A DNA stretch of 64,000 bases from Lentisphaeraceae bacterium (GTDB taxonomy: Bacteria > Verrucomicrobiota > Kiritimatiellia > RFP12 > DVOR01): positions 10,201 through 74,200 of the forward strand of contig SFJE01000012.1 in assembly GCA_004555175.1 (NCBI GenBank), read 5' to 3'. Position 1 is the stretch's first letter. Each line of letters starts with the position of its first letter. A model generated the notes under the pieces. The model worked only from the letters and a program-made list of their open reading frames with translations, did no database searches and was not told where the DNA came from. Both the position numbers and the translations under genes were made by a program. Shown piece by piece: positions 29,301-38,552 of the stretch.

Positions 29301-30286
29301 ACATTGCAGTCATCGGAGATGGCGGCTGGGGCTCCGCCGCTGCCAAGCTCCTCGATTCCTACGGCCACACCGTCACCGTCTGGGGGCCCTTCCCAGAGTA
29401 CATCGCCGAAGTGCGCAAGACCTTGACGAATCCGCGCTACCTGCCGGGTATCAAGTTCGCCCCCAGCATTCACTGGACCTCTGCGCTTGCCTCGGCGGTG
29501 CCCGATGCCGATGCGGTGGTTCTGGCCGTTCCCTCTAAGTTCTACCGCTCAATCTGCGAGCAGATTGCCCCGCTCCTGGATGTGAAACACACGCTGGTCA
29601 TCAGCCTCACCAAGGGCGTCTGCCCCGAGACGCACCAGCGGATGAGCGAGGTGGCGCGCGAGACGCTCAAGACCGACCGCGTGGTCGTCCTCTCCGGCCC
29701 CTCGCACGCCGAGGAGGTGGCCCGCCGCATTCCCACGGCCGTCACTTGCGCTTGCGCAGATCACGCCCTGGCTGTTGAGGCCCAAAAGCTCTTCAACGGT
29801 CCGCGCTTCCGCGTCTACACCACCGATGACGTTCTGGGGGTGGAGATTGGCGGCCTCGTGAAGAATGTGCTCGCCATCGCCGTCGGCGCCAGTGACGGCT
29901 TTGGCTTTGGCGACAACACCCGCGCGGCCCTCATCACCCGCGGTCTGGCCGAGATGATGCGCCTAGGGCTCAAGATGGGTGCCCGCGCGCAGACGCTCAG
30001 CGGGCTGGCTGGGGTGGGGGACCTCATCGTCACCTGCACCTCTCAGCACAGCCGCAACCACGCGGTGGGCGAGCGCCTGGGTCGCGGTATCCCCATCTCC
30101 GAGATTCTCTCGGGGATGCAGATGGTGGCCGAAGGGGTGGACAACGCCAAGCTCTTGCACGACCTTGCCGAGCAGTTCCAGGTGGAGATGCCCATTGCCG
30201 ATGTGGTCTACCGCATGTGCTACTGCAACCTCTCGGCTGAAGACGCGGTGATGCTCCTGATGGAACGTACCGCCAAGCCCGAGTAA
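29297..30286 (+). CDS. gpsA: Glycerol-3-phosphate dehydrogenase [NAD(P)+]
   Basis: Reduces dihydroxyacetone phosphate to glycerol-3-phosphate for phospholipids. The 329-residue protein starts MNIAVIGDGGWGSAAAKLL, the dinucleotide-binding loop (GDGGWG, against the usual GAGxWG), and includes VLSGPSHAEEV, GLVKNVLAIAVG with the catalytic lysine, GDLIVTCTSQHSRN, and ADVVYRMCY. The ATG overlaps plsY by four bases. The length is typical. Confidence 0.97.
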   Translation: MNIAVIGDGGWGSAAAKLLDSYGHTVTVWGPFPEYIAEVRKTLTNPRYLPGIKFAPSIHWTSALASAVPDADAVVLAVPSKFYRSICEQIAPLLDVKHTLVISLTKGVCPETHQRMSEVARETLKTDRVVVLSGPSHAEEVARRIPTAVTCACADHALAVEAQKLFNGPRFRVYTTDDVLGVEIGGLVKNVLAIAVGASDGFGFGDNTRAALITRGLAEMMRLGLKMGARAQTLSGLAGVGDLIVTCTSQHSRNHAVGERLGRGIPISEILSGMQMVAEGVDNAKLLHDLAEQFQVEMPIADVVYRMCYCNLSAEDAVMLLMERTAKPE

Positions 30287-30318
30287 TTCCCTGCTTAAGT
30301 TTAGAAAGGATTGACCTT

Positions 30319-31053
30319 ATGTCGATTATTGGCGTTATCCCATCGCGCTGGGGTTCCACGCGCTTTCCCGGCAAGCCGCTCACGCCCATCCTAGGCCGGC
30401 CGCTCATCCTCTGGGTGGTCGAGGCCGCCAAGCGCGCCAAGAAGCTCGACCGCGTCATCGTTGCCACCGACGACGAGCGTATTCGCGAGGCCGTCGGCTC
30501 CGCCTGCGAAGTGGCGATGACCGCCTCCGACCTCCCTTCCGGTACCGACCGCGTGGCCGTCGCCGCCAAAGCCGAGCCCGGCGACATCGTCATCAACATC
30601 CAGGGCGATGAGCCGCTGATGGATCCTGACCTCATCGACGCGCTGGCCGAGCGCATGATCCGCACCGGCGAAGAGATGGCTACCGCCGCTTGCCCCATCC
30701 AATCGCCCGAGCAGCTTAATGCGCGCACCGTCGTCAAGGTGGTCCTGCGCAACGACGACAGCGCCCTCTACTTCTCGCGCTTGCCCATTCCCTGCCGCCG
30801 CGATGGTGAGCCCGACCTCGCCTCCGGCCTCTACTGGCGCCACCTGGGCATCTACGCCTATCGCGGCGACTTCCTCGCCCGCCTCATCAAGACCCCGCCC
30901 TGCCCCCTGGAGAAGACCGAATCGCTCGAGCAACTCCGCGCCCTCTGGCTCGGTGGGCGTATCGGCGTCATTCGCTGCAACGATGAAGGGGTGGGGGTCG
31001 ACACCCCGGCCGACGTCGAAACCGTCGAAAAACTCCTCCTTAAAAGGCTCTAA
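30319..31053 (+). CDS. kdsB: 3-deoxy-manno-octulosonate cytidylyltransferase (CMP-KDO synthetase)
   Basis: Activates KDO with CTP for lipopolysaccharide inner core synthesis, so its presence implies a diderm envelope. The 244-residue protein has IPSRWGSTRFPGKPL (nucleotide site), VIVATDDERI, and NIQGDEPLMDP (metal/CTP site), all in the expected order. GAAAGGA precedes ATG 30319. Confidence 0.96.
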   Translation: MSIIGVIPSRWGSTRFPGKPLTPILGRPLILWVVEAAKRAKKLDRVIVATDDERIREAVGSACEVAMTASDLPSGTDRVAVAAKAEPGDIVINIQGDEPLMDPDLIDALAERMIRTGEEMATAACPIQSPEQLNARTVVKVVLRNDDSALYFSRLPIPCRRDGEPDLASGLYWRHLGIYAYRGDFLARLIKTPPCPLEKTESLEQLRALWLGGRIGVIRCNDEGVGVDTPADVETVEKLLLKRL

Positions 31054-31054
31054 G

Positions 31055-31375
31055 ATGACCGAAGCCCACGCCCTCTTTACCGCCGTCCCCAAGAAGCACA
31101 ACTGTGCCCAAGCCGTGATGCAGGGCGGCGGTGGCACCCCCGAGCAGGTGGCTGAGATGGCTGCCTGCGGCGGCGGTCACGCCCCCGGCGGCCTCTGCGG
31201 CGCGCTGCACGCCGCCCTCCTCCTCTGCCCCGACCAGGCCGAGGCCATCAAGGCCGCCTTCGCGCGCGAGGTCGGTGCCCTCACCTGCCACGACATCAAG
31301 ACGCAGGCACACACGCCCTGCCCCCTCTGCGTGGAAGCCGCTGCCCGGCTCGTCGAAAGCGCTGCGCGCGCCTAA
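31055..31375 (+). CDS. C_GCAxxG_C_C family (putative redox) protein
   Basis: A 106-residue protein with clustered cysteines: NCAQAV, a CGGGHAPGGLCGALHAALL block that corresponds to the family's C-GCAxxG element, then a single C and CPLC near the C-terminus. These proteins are thought to bind a metal or take part in redox chemistry; the precise function is unknown. It starts one base after the kdsB stop, so it is probably cotranscribed, which gives no clear functional link. Confidence 0.75.
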   Translation: MTEAHALFTAVPKKHNCAQAVMQGGGGTPEQVAEMAACGGGHAPGGLCGALHAALLLCPDQAEAIKAAFAREVGALTCHDIKTQAHTPCPLCVEAAARLVESAARA

Positions 31376-31401
31376 CCCCTCATTGAAAGGAACATTCCCC
31401 C

Positions 31402-31770
31402 ATGCAAACGCTCAGTACCCCCAACGCTCCCGCCGCCATCGGCCCCTACAGCCAGGCCAAGATTATCAACGGCCTCCTCTTCGCTTCCGGCCAGATTCCC
31501 GTTGACCCCGCCACCGGCACCATCCCCGAAGGGATTGCCGCCCAGGCCGAGCAGGCCTGCAAGAACTGCGGCGAACTCCTCAAGGCCGCTGGCCTCGATT
31601 TCTCGCGCGTCATCAAGACCACCTGCTTCTTGGCTGACATTGCCGACTTCGCCGCCTTCAACGAAGTCTACGCCAAGTATTTTATCTCCAAGCCTGCTCG
31701 CTCCTGCGTGGCCGTGCGCGACATTCCCAAGGGCTGCCTCTGCGAAATCGAAATCCTCGCCCTGGCCTAA
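31402..31770 (+). CDS. ridA: RidA family reactive-intermediate deaminase
   Basis: Hydrolyses reactive enamine/imine intermediates such as 2-aminoacrylate and the product of threonine ammonia-lyase. The 122-residue protein matches the family's size and blocks: PAAIGPYSQAKIINGLLFASGQIP, split here by the family's substrate-pocket residues, TTCFLADIADFAAFNEVY, and PARSCVAVRDIPKGCLCEIEI with the conserved arginine and glutamate. GAAAGGAA precedes ATG. Having ilvA in the same window fits its known role. Confidence 0.95.
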   Translation: MQTLSTPNAPAAIGPYSQAKIINGLLFASGQIPVDPATGTIPEGIAAQAEQACKNCGELLKAAGLDFSRVIKTTCFLADIADFAAFNEVYAKYFISKPARSCVAVRDIPKGCLCEIEILALA

Positions 31771-31883
31771 CCCCGCAAGCGGCTCGCTCCGCTCGCGATG
31801 ACATCGGGGAGAGAACAGATGACGAATGGGCTCTAGGCTACTCGCCCGGCTTCTCTCCCTCCATTTTCCCCTCCATTCCACCT

Positions 31884-31910
31884 AGGCGCGGCTCTCAGCC
31901 GCGCCTTTTT
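31884..31910 (+). terminator. Rho-independent terminator after ridA
   Basis: A 10-bp perfect stem (AGGCGCGGCT with AGCCGCGCCT), a CTC loop and five T residues. It closes the long + strand gene run. The rest of the 256-base gap holds only a GCTCGC-TCC-GCTCGC direct repeat (31782-31796). Confidence 0.93.
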
Positions 31911-32026
31911 CGTCCCCCGTCCCCTCTCACCTTGCCCCAGGACCATTTTTCCCTAGGGCTTACTTCGGGGCGAGGGAGACCCTAGATCGAGGTGAGCGAG
32001 GCCGGTCTTTTGGGAGGGGGTGGGGA

Positions 32027-35000
32027 TTACTTGAGGAGGCCCTCAATGTCGGCGAGGGTGAGGGAGGAGAGGAGGGAGGCATCGGAGGCGTTGACGGTAG
32101 CGTCGATGAGGGCCTGCTTCTTGCGTTGGAGCTCGAGGACCTTTTCTTCGACGGTGTCCAGGGCGATAAACTTGATGGCGTGGACGGTCTTCTTTTGGCC
32201 GATGCGGTGGGCGCGGTCGGTGGCTTGCTCTTCGGCGGCGGGGTTCCACCAGGGGTCGAAGTGGATGACGGTATCGGCGCCGGTGAGGTTGAGGCCGATG
32301 CCGCCGGCTTTGAGGGAGATGAGGAAGAGGGGGATGGAGGGGGTTTGGTTGAAGCGGGCACACTCGCCAAGGCGGTCTTTGGTGGAGCCGTCGAGGTAGC
32401 AGTAGGGGATGGCTTCGGCCTCAAGGCGCTGGGCGATGAGGGCGAGCATTGCGGTGAATTGGGAGAAGACGAGGATGCGGTGGCCGCCAGCGCGGGCCTC
32501 TTCCAGGCACTCCATTAGGGCGTCAATCTTGGCGGAGGGAGCTTCGTTGGGGCGCGGGGTGCGGTCCTTGAGGAGCCGGAGGTCGCAACAGACTTGGCGC
32601 AGGCGCATGAGCAGGGCAAGGACCTCGAACTTGGATTTCTCGAAGCCCTTTTCCTTGACCAGGCCGCGCATCTTGGCGCGCATATCGTCGCGGCAGGCGT
32701 CGTAGACTTGGCGCTGGGCGGGGGTGAGTTCGCAGTAGGTGACCGAGCGGATTTTGTCGGGGAGGTCCTTGGCGACCTCCTTTTTGACGCGGCGCAGGAG
32801 GAAGGGGTGCAGTTTGTCGCGCAGACGCTCCTGGGCGGCTTCGGCGGTGGCACCACCCAGGGCGATGGCATCTTCGTAGGCGGCCTTGAAGTCCTCGTAG
32901 GGGCCAAGGTAGCGGGGCATCAGGAAGTCCATAATGCTCCAAAGGTCGGAGACGCCATTCTCAATGGGGGTGCCGGAGAGGACGAGGCGGGTGTCGGCGC
33001 GGAGGAGTTTGACGGCCTGGGCGTTTTGGGTGCGCTGGTTCTTGATGGCCTGAGCTTCGTCTAGGACGACGGCCGAGAGGCGCGACTGGGTGTAGAAGGC
33101 GATGTCGCGGCGGATGAGGGCGTAGCTGGTGATGAGGAGGTCGGCGCGCGGGATCTCGGCGAAGTGCTTGGTGCGGTCGGGCCCGGAGAGGACGAGGACA
33201 CGGAGCCAGGGGGCGAACTTCTCGGCCTCGCGGTGCCAGTTTTCGACGAGGGAGGTGGGGCAGACGATGAGAGCGGGGAGGTCCTTGGCCTCCTCGCGGC
33301 AGCGGGGCAGTTGAAGCCAGGTGAGGGTTTGGAGGGTCTTGCCCAGGCCCATTTCGTCGGCCAGGATGCCGCAGAAGCCACAGGCTTCTAGGAAGCGGAG
33401 CCAGTAGACGCCTTGCTTTTGGTAGGGGCGAAGGGTGCCCTCTAGGCGGCCGAGGGGGATGGGTTCGAGGCTGCGCTCGCGATTTTGGGCGGCTGCGCGC
33501 GCACGCCAATCCGGGGCGGCCTCCACGTCGATGCCTTCGAGTTTATCGAGGGCGGATTGGACGAATGGGGCGTGGACGTGGTCGATGCGCGAGGAGCCAG
33601 GACGCGTGCCGGCGCGGGCATTACAAGAGTTGAGGGTTTGGCGGAGGGTGCGGATGGCACCGATATCGAGCAGGGCGGTCTTGCCCGCCTTCTCGATGTA
33701 GGCGTTGCCGTGGGCGAGGGCTCGCTCGATTTCGGCGGGCGTAACCTCGATGGTGCCGCGCGGCGAGGCGTAGCGGGTGGAGACCTCGAAGTCGCTGCCC
33801 GCACCCGCCACTTCGCGCACGTCGACGACCGGGACGATGACCTCGGCCGCGTCGAAGACGTCGGCGATGGGGCCGGAGAGGGCCACCTTCCAGCCCTCGC
33901 GGCGGAGGGCGGTCACCTGCGAGCCGAGGAGGTTGAGGACGGCGCGCTGGCCGGTTAGGCCGCCAAGGTTCAGACCGTCGCCGCCAAAGAAGCCGATGGC
34001 GTGGAGGCGTTCGAGGGCCTCGCGCTCGGCCGGTGGGTTGCGGACGGTGCAGTGGTAGAAGTCGTCAGGGTCGGGAACGGAGACTTCGCCGGGCGCTTTG
34101 AGGGGGATCCAGGTGTTGCCGTAGAGGGCGCGGGCGGTGGCCGAGATGGAGGCGGTGCTGCCGGAGAGTTCGAGGCGGAAGCGGGGTTTGCCAGGAGTGG
34201 TGGTGAAGAGGTCGGGCGTGAGGCTGCCTTCGGCCACGGGGAGCTGCGCGGTGAGGAGCGGCCACTCGGTGTGGAAGAAGCCCATCAGCTTATGGCGCGG
34301 GATGGATTCGGCCTGGCGGTAGAGGGAGTGGAAGGGGGGCAGGAGGCCCTTGGTGAGGGGGCGGAGGGCGGTCGGGGTGACCCAAAAGCCGTTGCAGCCT
34401 TCGGCTAAGCAGGCACCGCCCTCGGGGCAGCGGAGGCGGAGGATGACCGAGTCACGCTCCGGGTCGGCCTCCAAGAGGAGCTCCGTGGCGACAGGCTCGG
34501 GGGAGAAGAGGAGGCGCCGGCGCGTTTCGGCCGAGCCGACCCAACTCTGCGCACTGCACCGGAGGATGGCCATCGCGTCGCGGGCCGAGAGGGTAAGGAT
34601 GTCGAGGAAGGGGCCGCCGGCGATGTCTTCGAGAATGCCTAGGAGGTTCTCATCGGCCGGGGAGAAGGCGTAGGGGCCGGGTGGGAGATCTTGCGGGCGG
34701 AGGGCCTTGCCATTGAGGGAGACGCGGATAGCTACCTTGACGGTGCCCGCCCAGAATTGCTTGGGCAGGTCGCGCGGGAGGAGGATGAGGAGGCTCGCGG
34801 GGCGGCCGTTGGCCGCGCGAGCGATGAGCCCTTGTGCCTGGGCCAAGGCGGCGGCACGGGCCCGTTCCTGGGCATAGATCGCCCGACGTTCGGCATTGCC
34901 ATAGGCCTGCATCACCCCCAACATGAGGGCAACAATGTGTTCGCAGAGCATTCCCGCTTCGCGCGATTGGGCGCAGGGGCACTTGCCCTCGGCTAGGCCA

Positions 35001-35494
35001 TTGGAGAGCATGCGGAAGGTGACCGCCAGCTCCCCGCCGTGAATGCGCACCCGGCCCGAGCCGGTGGGATAGGTAAAGCGCACCTGCGCTAGCGCCCCCT
35101 GGCGGATGAGTCCCTCGGCCCGCGCCACAAGCGAGGGACCCGCCCAGCGCACAATCTCTTCGCGCGTCGGCGCCCGTTCAGCCGAGAAGGTCAGCGCTTC
35201 TTCCCCCTCCGTGCCGTGCTCCTTGGCCCACTTGAGCCCCAGAGCCACCGCGTGAGCGCAGACCTTTCCCGACCGCCCCTCCGCACACGGGCACATCACC
35301 TGCGGTCGCGCACTCCCCGCCGTTAGCCGCAGCCGAACAACGATACGCGAAGCCCCTTGCCGCAGGGATCCACCCAGAATCTCCCCCTGCGCTTGCATCC
35401 CCTGAACGGCATCTTCCTTCAAGAGCTTGAGACCCGCTTCCAACACGTCGGAAGGGGCCCAGGTCATCACCTGCTGGCGCGTGAGTTGAATCAT
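32027..35494 (-). CDS. SNF2-family helicase with N-terminal SWIM zinc fingers
   Basis: A 1,155-residue ATP-dependent DNA translocase. Two SWIM-type zinc-binding elements lie near the N-terminus (CPCAEGRSGKVCAHAVAL, about residue 70, and CPCAQSREAGMLCEHIVALM, about 170). A long middle region of unknown fold precedes the SNF2 ATPase in the C-terminal half: LRPYQKQGVYWLRF (Q-motif), DEMGLGKTLQT (Walker A), VVLDEAQAIKN (DEAQ box), LSGTPIEN, and the second RecA domain with ILVFSQFTAML and a terminal ATDRAHRIGQKK. I place the start at ATG 35494 because it begins MIQLTRQQVMTWAP just after the gyrA terminator; there is no clear ribosome site. The role is probably chromosome remodelling or transcription recycling (RapA-like); the target is unknown. 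Confidence 0.88.
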   Translation of the reverse strand: MIQLTRQQVMTWAPSDVLEAGLKLLKEDAVQGMQAQGEILGGSLRQGASRIVVRLRLTAGSARPQVMCPCAEGRSGKVCAHAVALGLKWAKEHGTEGEEALTFSAERAPTREEIVRWAGPSLVARAEGLIRQGALAQVRFTYPTGSGRVRIHGGELAVTFRMLSNGLAEGKCPCAQSREAGMLCEHIVALMLGVMQAYGNAERRAIYAQERARAAALAQAQGLIARAANGRPASLLILLPRDLPKQFWAGTVKVAIRVSLNGKALRPQDLPPGPYAFSPADENLLGILEDIAGGPFLDILTLSARDAMAILRCSAQSWVGSAETRRRLLFSPEPVATELLLEADPERDSVILRLRCPEGGACLAEGCNGFWVTPTALRPLTKGLLPPFHSLYRQAESIPRHKLMGFFHTEWPLLTAQLPVAEGSLTPDLFTTTPGKPRFRLELSGSTASISATARALYGNTWIPLKAPGEVSVPDPDDFYHCTVRNPPAEREALERLHAIGFFGGDGLNLGGLTGQRAVLNLLGSQVTALRREGWKVALSGPIADVFDAAEVIVPVVDVREVAGAGSDFEVSTRYASPRGTIEVTPAEIERALAHGNAYIEKAGKTALLDIGAIRTLRQTLNSCNARAGTRPGSSRIDHVHAPFVQSALDKLEGIDVEAAPDWRARAAAQNRERSLEPIPLGRLEGTLRPYQKQGVYWLRFLEACGFCGILADEMGLGKTLQTLTWLQLPRCREEAKDLPALIVCPTSLVENWHREAEKFAPWLRVLVLSGPDRTKHFAEIPRADLLITSYALIRRDIAFYTQSRLSAVVLDEAQAIKNQRTQNAQAVKLLRADTRLVLSGTPIENGVSDLWSIMDFLMPRYLGPYEDFKAAYEDAIALGGATAEAAQERLRDKLHPFLLRRVKKEVAKDLPDKIRSVTYCELTPAQRQVYDACRDDMRAKMRGLVKEKGFEKSKFEVLALLMRLRQVCCDLRLLKDRTPRPNEAPSAKIDALMECLEEARAGGHRILVFSQFTAMLALIAQRLEAEAIPYCYLDGSTKDRLGECARFNQTPSIPLFLISLKAGGIGLNLTGADTVIHFDPWWNPAAEEQATDRAHRIGQKKTVHAIKFIALDTVEEKVLELQRKKQALIDATVNASDASLLSSLTLADIEGLLK

Positions 35495-35501
35495 GGAGAG
35501 G

Positions 35502-35545
35502 AAAAACGAAAGGGGTGGGGGCCGCTTGGTGCCAACCCACCCCTT
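35502..35545 (-). terminator. Rho-independent terminator after gyrA
   Basis: On the - strand: AAGGGGTGGG, a 16-base loop, CCCACCCCTT, then TCGTTTTT. It ends just before the helicase start codon, so helicase expression may depend on read-through or a promoter inside gyrA. Confidence 0.75.
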
Positions 35546-35561
35546 CTGGGTGCGCGCGGGC

Positions 35562-38093
35562 TTAGGCCTCGGGCTCGGGTTCTGCCGGGACCGCTTCGGG
35601 AGATGCCGGAGCGGGCGCTTCCTCGGTCTCCTCGGCCGGAGCCAGCGAGAAGGTCGCCAGCGAAGCCCCCTCCTGCAGGCGAACAAAGTTGACGCCGGCG
35701 GCCGTGCGGCCCATCGTGCGCACTTCGCTCACGCGGGTGCGGATGAGCAGACCGTTGGTGGCCAGGAGAACAAGCGTCTCGTCGCCCTTCACCGTGGCGA
35801 TGCCGACGAGTTTGCCATTCTTTTCGCTCTCGCGCGGGTTGCCGATGACGCCCATCGAGCCGCGGTGGGTCTCGCGGAAGTCGGCGAAGGCGCTGCGCTT
35901 GCCGCGACCATTCTCGGTGACGAAGAGGAGTTCGGCCTCCGGCTCCTCGATGGCAAAGCCACAGACGCGGTCACCCGGGACCTTGAAGCGCATGCCGCAG
36001 ACGCCCATGGCGTTACGACCCACGAGGCGGACTTCGTCAATCTTGAAGCAATTGACAAAGCCTTCGCGTGTGGCCATAAAGACGCGGTCACCCGGCTTGG
36101 TGAGGGCCACCTTGACCAGTGCATTGCCCGGCTCGATGTTGATGGCGATGATGCCGCGGCGATTGATGTTCTTGAAGGCCACGAGCGCGGTGCGCTTGAT
36201 GGTGCCGTCTTCCAGGACAAAGGTGATCTCGCGCCCCTCGTCGAAGCCGCGAATGGGCAGGATCTCAACGATGCGCTCGTCCTTCTGGAGGCCTTCGAGG
36301 AGGTTGGAGACGTGGGTGCCGGCGGTGGTGCGGGCAGCTTCGCGCAGGTCGAAGACGCGTGCGGCGTAGGCCCGGCCGCGGTCGGAGAAGAAGAGAAGCG
36401 TGTCGTGGGTCATGGGCACGTAGACGCGCTCGATGAAGTCCTCCTCCTTGATGGCCACGCCGCGCTTCCCCTGCCCGCCACGCCGCTGAGCGGCATACTC
36501 GGCCAGAGAGGTGCGCTTCATATACCCGCGGTGCGTGAGGGTGAAGACGCACGGCTCATCGGCAATCAAATCCTCCAGGTTGACGTCGCCCGCGGCCGGG
36601 ATAATCTTCGTCAAGCGATCATTGGGCTTGGTGTACGCCTCGCGCAGCTCCTCCAAGTCGGCCTTGATGAGGGCAAAGACCTTCGCAGGATCCTCGAGGG
36701 TTGCCATCAACTCGGCGATACGCGCCTGGAGCGCGGCCTGCTCGGCGAGCAACTTATCGCGCTCCAAGCCGGTGAGCTGGCGCAGACGCATCTCGAGGAT
36801 GGCGGAGACCTGCGCGTCGCTGAAGCCAAAGCGCGTCATGAGGCGGCTCTTGGCCTCCTCATTGGTCTTGGAATCGCGGATAATGTGGATCACCTCATCG
36901 AGGTTGTCTTGGGCAATCAAGAGACCATCGACGATGTGGATGCGCTCCTTGGCGCGGGCCAACTCATAGCGGCAACGGCGGGTGTGCACCTCAAAGCGGT
37001 GGTCCACGTAGCACTGGAAGAAATCGCGCAGGTTCATCCGGCGCGGCCGCCCGTGGTCGAGGGCAATCATATTTGCGCCGAAGGTCGACTGCAGGTCGGA
37101 GTGCTTGTAGAGCTGGTTGAGGATGACGCTGGCCGGCTTGGCGTTCTGCTTGAGCTCGATAACCACGCGAATGCCGTCCTTCAAGCTCGTCTCGTCGCGG
37201 ATGTCGGAGATGCCTTCGATGATCCCATTCTTGACCAATTCGGCCATCTTGGTAATCATCGCCTGCTTGTTGACCATATAAGGAATGGAGGTTATGAGGA
37301 TCGCCTCGCGCTTGCCCTCATTGAGGATCTCCGTCTCGCCCCGGACCGTGATCGATCCGCGCCCGAGCTTGTACATCGCCTCAATTCCCGCGCGGCCGCA
37401 GATTTGCGCCCCAGTGGGGAAGTCCGGCCCCTTGACAAACTGCATCAACTCATCGATGGAAGCTTCCGGGTGGTCGATGAAGTAAATCAGCCCCTCGCAA
37501 AGTTCGCGCAGATTATGCGGCGGGATATTCGTGGCCATGCCCACCGCGATGCCCTGCGAACCATTCAGCAACAGATTCGGCAACTTGGAGGGCAACACGC
37601 GCGGCTCCTGCTCCAGGCCGTCATAGTTCGGCATGAAGTCCACCGTCTCCTTGTCAATATCCGCCAACATCTCGTTGGCCACCTTGGCCATCCGGCACTC
37701 GGTGTAACGCGCGGCTGCAGCGCTATCGCCATCAATCGTGCCAAAGTTACCGTGGCCATCGACCAGCGGCACGCGCAGACTAAACCACTGCGCCATACGC
37801 ACCAACGTGTCATAGATCGAGGCATCTCCGTGCGGGTGATACTTACCCATCACATCACCCACCACACGCGCGCACTTCTTGTAGGGGCCGTTGTAGAAGT
37901 TCTTGGTCTCGTACATCGAGTAGAGCACGCGCCGATGGACCGGCTTGAAGCCATCGCGCGCGTCTGGCAAGGCTCGCGCCACAATCACACTCATCGAGTA
38001 GTCGATATAAGAGTTCTTCATCTCCTCGTCAACATTCACCGACACAAGATTCGCATCGTGGTTGCTCGGAATTGCCAACATATCGTCGTCCAT
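35562..38093 (-). CDS. gyrA: DNA gyrase subunit A
   Basis: The DNA-cleaving subunit of gyrase. The 843-residue protein has the winged-helix region with the catalytic tyrosine in AAARYTECRM (about residue 125) and the quinolone-resistance region KYHPHGDASIYDTLVRMAQ. The C-terminal beta-pinwheel carries the GyrA box (QRRGGQGKRG), which separates it from ParC. The C-terminus is a Glu/Pro/Ala-rich acidic tail. GAAAGGA lies upstream of ATG 38093. In the quinolone region Ala replaces the usual Ser at the position equivalent to E. coli 83, while the Asp equivalent to 87 is kept. gyrB is not in the window. Confidence 0.97.
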   Translation of the reverse strand: MDDDMLAIPSNHDANLVSVNVDEEMKNSYIDYSMSVIVARALPDARDGFKPVHRRVLYSMYETKNFYNGPYKKCARVVGDVMGKYHPHGDASIYDTLVRMAQWFSLRVPLVDGHGNFGTIDGDSAAAARYTECRMAKVANEMLADIDKETVDFMPNYDGLEQEPRVLPSKLPNLLLNGSQGIAVGMATNIPPHNLRELCEGLIYFIDHPEASIDELMQFVKGPDFPTGAQICGRAGIEAMYKLGRGSITVRGETEILNEGKREAILITSIPYMVNKQAMITKMAELVKNGIIEGISDIRDETSLKDGIRVVIELKQNAKPASVILNQLYKHSDLQSTFGANMIALDHGRPRRMNLRDFFQCYVDHRFEVHTRRCRYELARAKERIHIVDGLLIAQDNLDEVIHIIRDSKTNEEAKSRLMTRFGFSDAQVSAILEMRLRQLTGLERDKLLAEQAALQARIAELMATLEDPAKVFALIKADLEELREAYTKPNDRLTKIIPAAGDVNLEDLIADEPCVFTLTHRGYMKRTSLAEYAAQRRGGQGKRGVAIKEEDFIERVYVPMTHDTLLFFSDRGRAYAARVFDLREAARTTAGTHVSNLLEGLQKDERIVEILPIRGFDEGREITFVLEDGTIKRTALVAFKNINRRGIIAINIEPGNALVKVALTKPGDRVFMATREGFVNCFKIDEVRLVGRNAMGVCGMRFKVPGDRVCGFAIEEPEAELLFVTENGRGKRSAFADFRETHRGSMGVIGNPRESEKNGKLVGIATVKGDETLVLLATNGLLIRTRVSEVRTMGRTAAGVNFVRLQEGASLATFSLAPAEETEEAPAPASPEAVPAEPEPEA

Positions 38094-38114
38094 CTCAAGA
38101 TCCTTTCGCCCCTC

Positions 38115-38123
38115 AGTATAGCA
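38115..38123 (-). promoter_or_regulatory. Extended -10 promoter for gyrA
   Basis: On the - strand TGCTATACT fits the TGnTATAAT form, with a weak CAGACA 18 bases upstream of TATACT. It lies 22 bases before the gyrA start. Confidence 0.55.
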
Positions 38124-38177
38124 TAAAATGGCGGAGCATGTCTGCCCCGCACGCGCCCGTTTTGCCGGGATTTTTCC

Positions 38178-38552
38178 TTAAGCCGGGGGCGCTAGCAGGG
38201 TAAAGGGCATCCACGGCAGATTGCGTAACGCAAAGAAGGTGATAATCACCCCGGCGAGGACCCAGTTCAAGCGATGCCATGTGGTCAGGCGCGGATAGAG
38301 ACACGCCACCAGCAAGTAGACAAGCAATGGCAAAAAGAGAGGATTATAGGCCACGCAGGCGCTCCAATCGCCGTGAACCAGTGCATGGAAGGCACGCGTA
38401 TTGCCGCAACCGGGGCAATGGAGCGTGGTCAGGCGATGAAAGAAGCAACCCGGTAACCACCAGGAGGTGGCCGGATCGGCAAAGCACAACACCCCCACGC
38501 CACCCAAAAAACCAAGCGGCACCAACCAACGCCAAGAAAGCCGGAACCTCAA
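38178..38552 (-). CDS. DUF2752 family membrane protein
   Basis: A 124-residue protein with about three membrane segments and the hallmark HCPGCGNTRAFHALVHGDW of DUF2752 (function unknown). No ATG is available; the best start is TTG 38552, which overlaps the stop of the CD225 gene as TTGA and has GGAG five bases upstream, so it is translationally coupled. It is the last of three co-directional small membrane-protein genes. Confidence 0.85.
   Translation of the reverse strand: MRFRLSWRWLVPLGFLGGVGVLCFADPATSWWLPGCFFHRLTTLHCPGCGNTRAFHALVHGDWSACVAYNPLFLPLLVYLLVACLYPRLTTWHRLNWVLAGVIITFFALRNLPWMPFTLLAPPA

Noticed and set aside
31911..32026. Terminator for the SNF2 gene on -
   Set aside because: A CTAGGG/CCCTAG pairing exists but no T run follows on that strand.
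35493..38126. 877-codon open frame on + opposite gyrA
   Set aside because: gyrA is unmistakable on -; the opposite frame has no recognisable domain.
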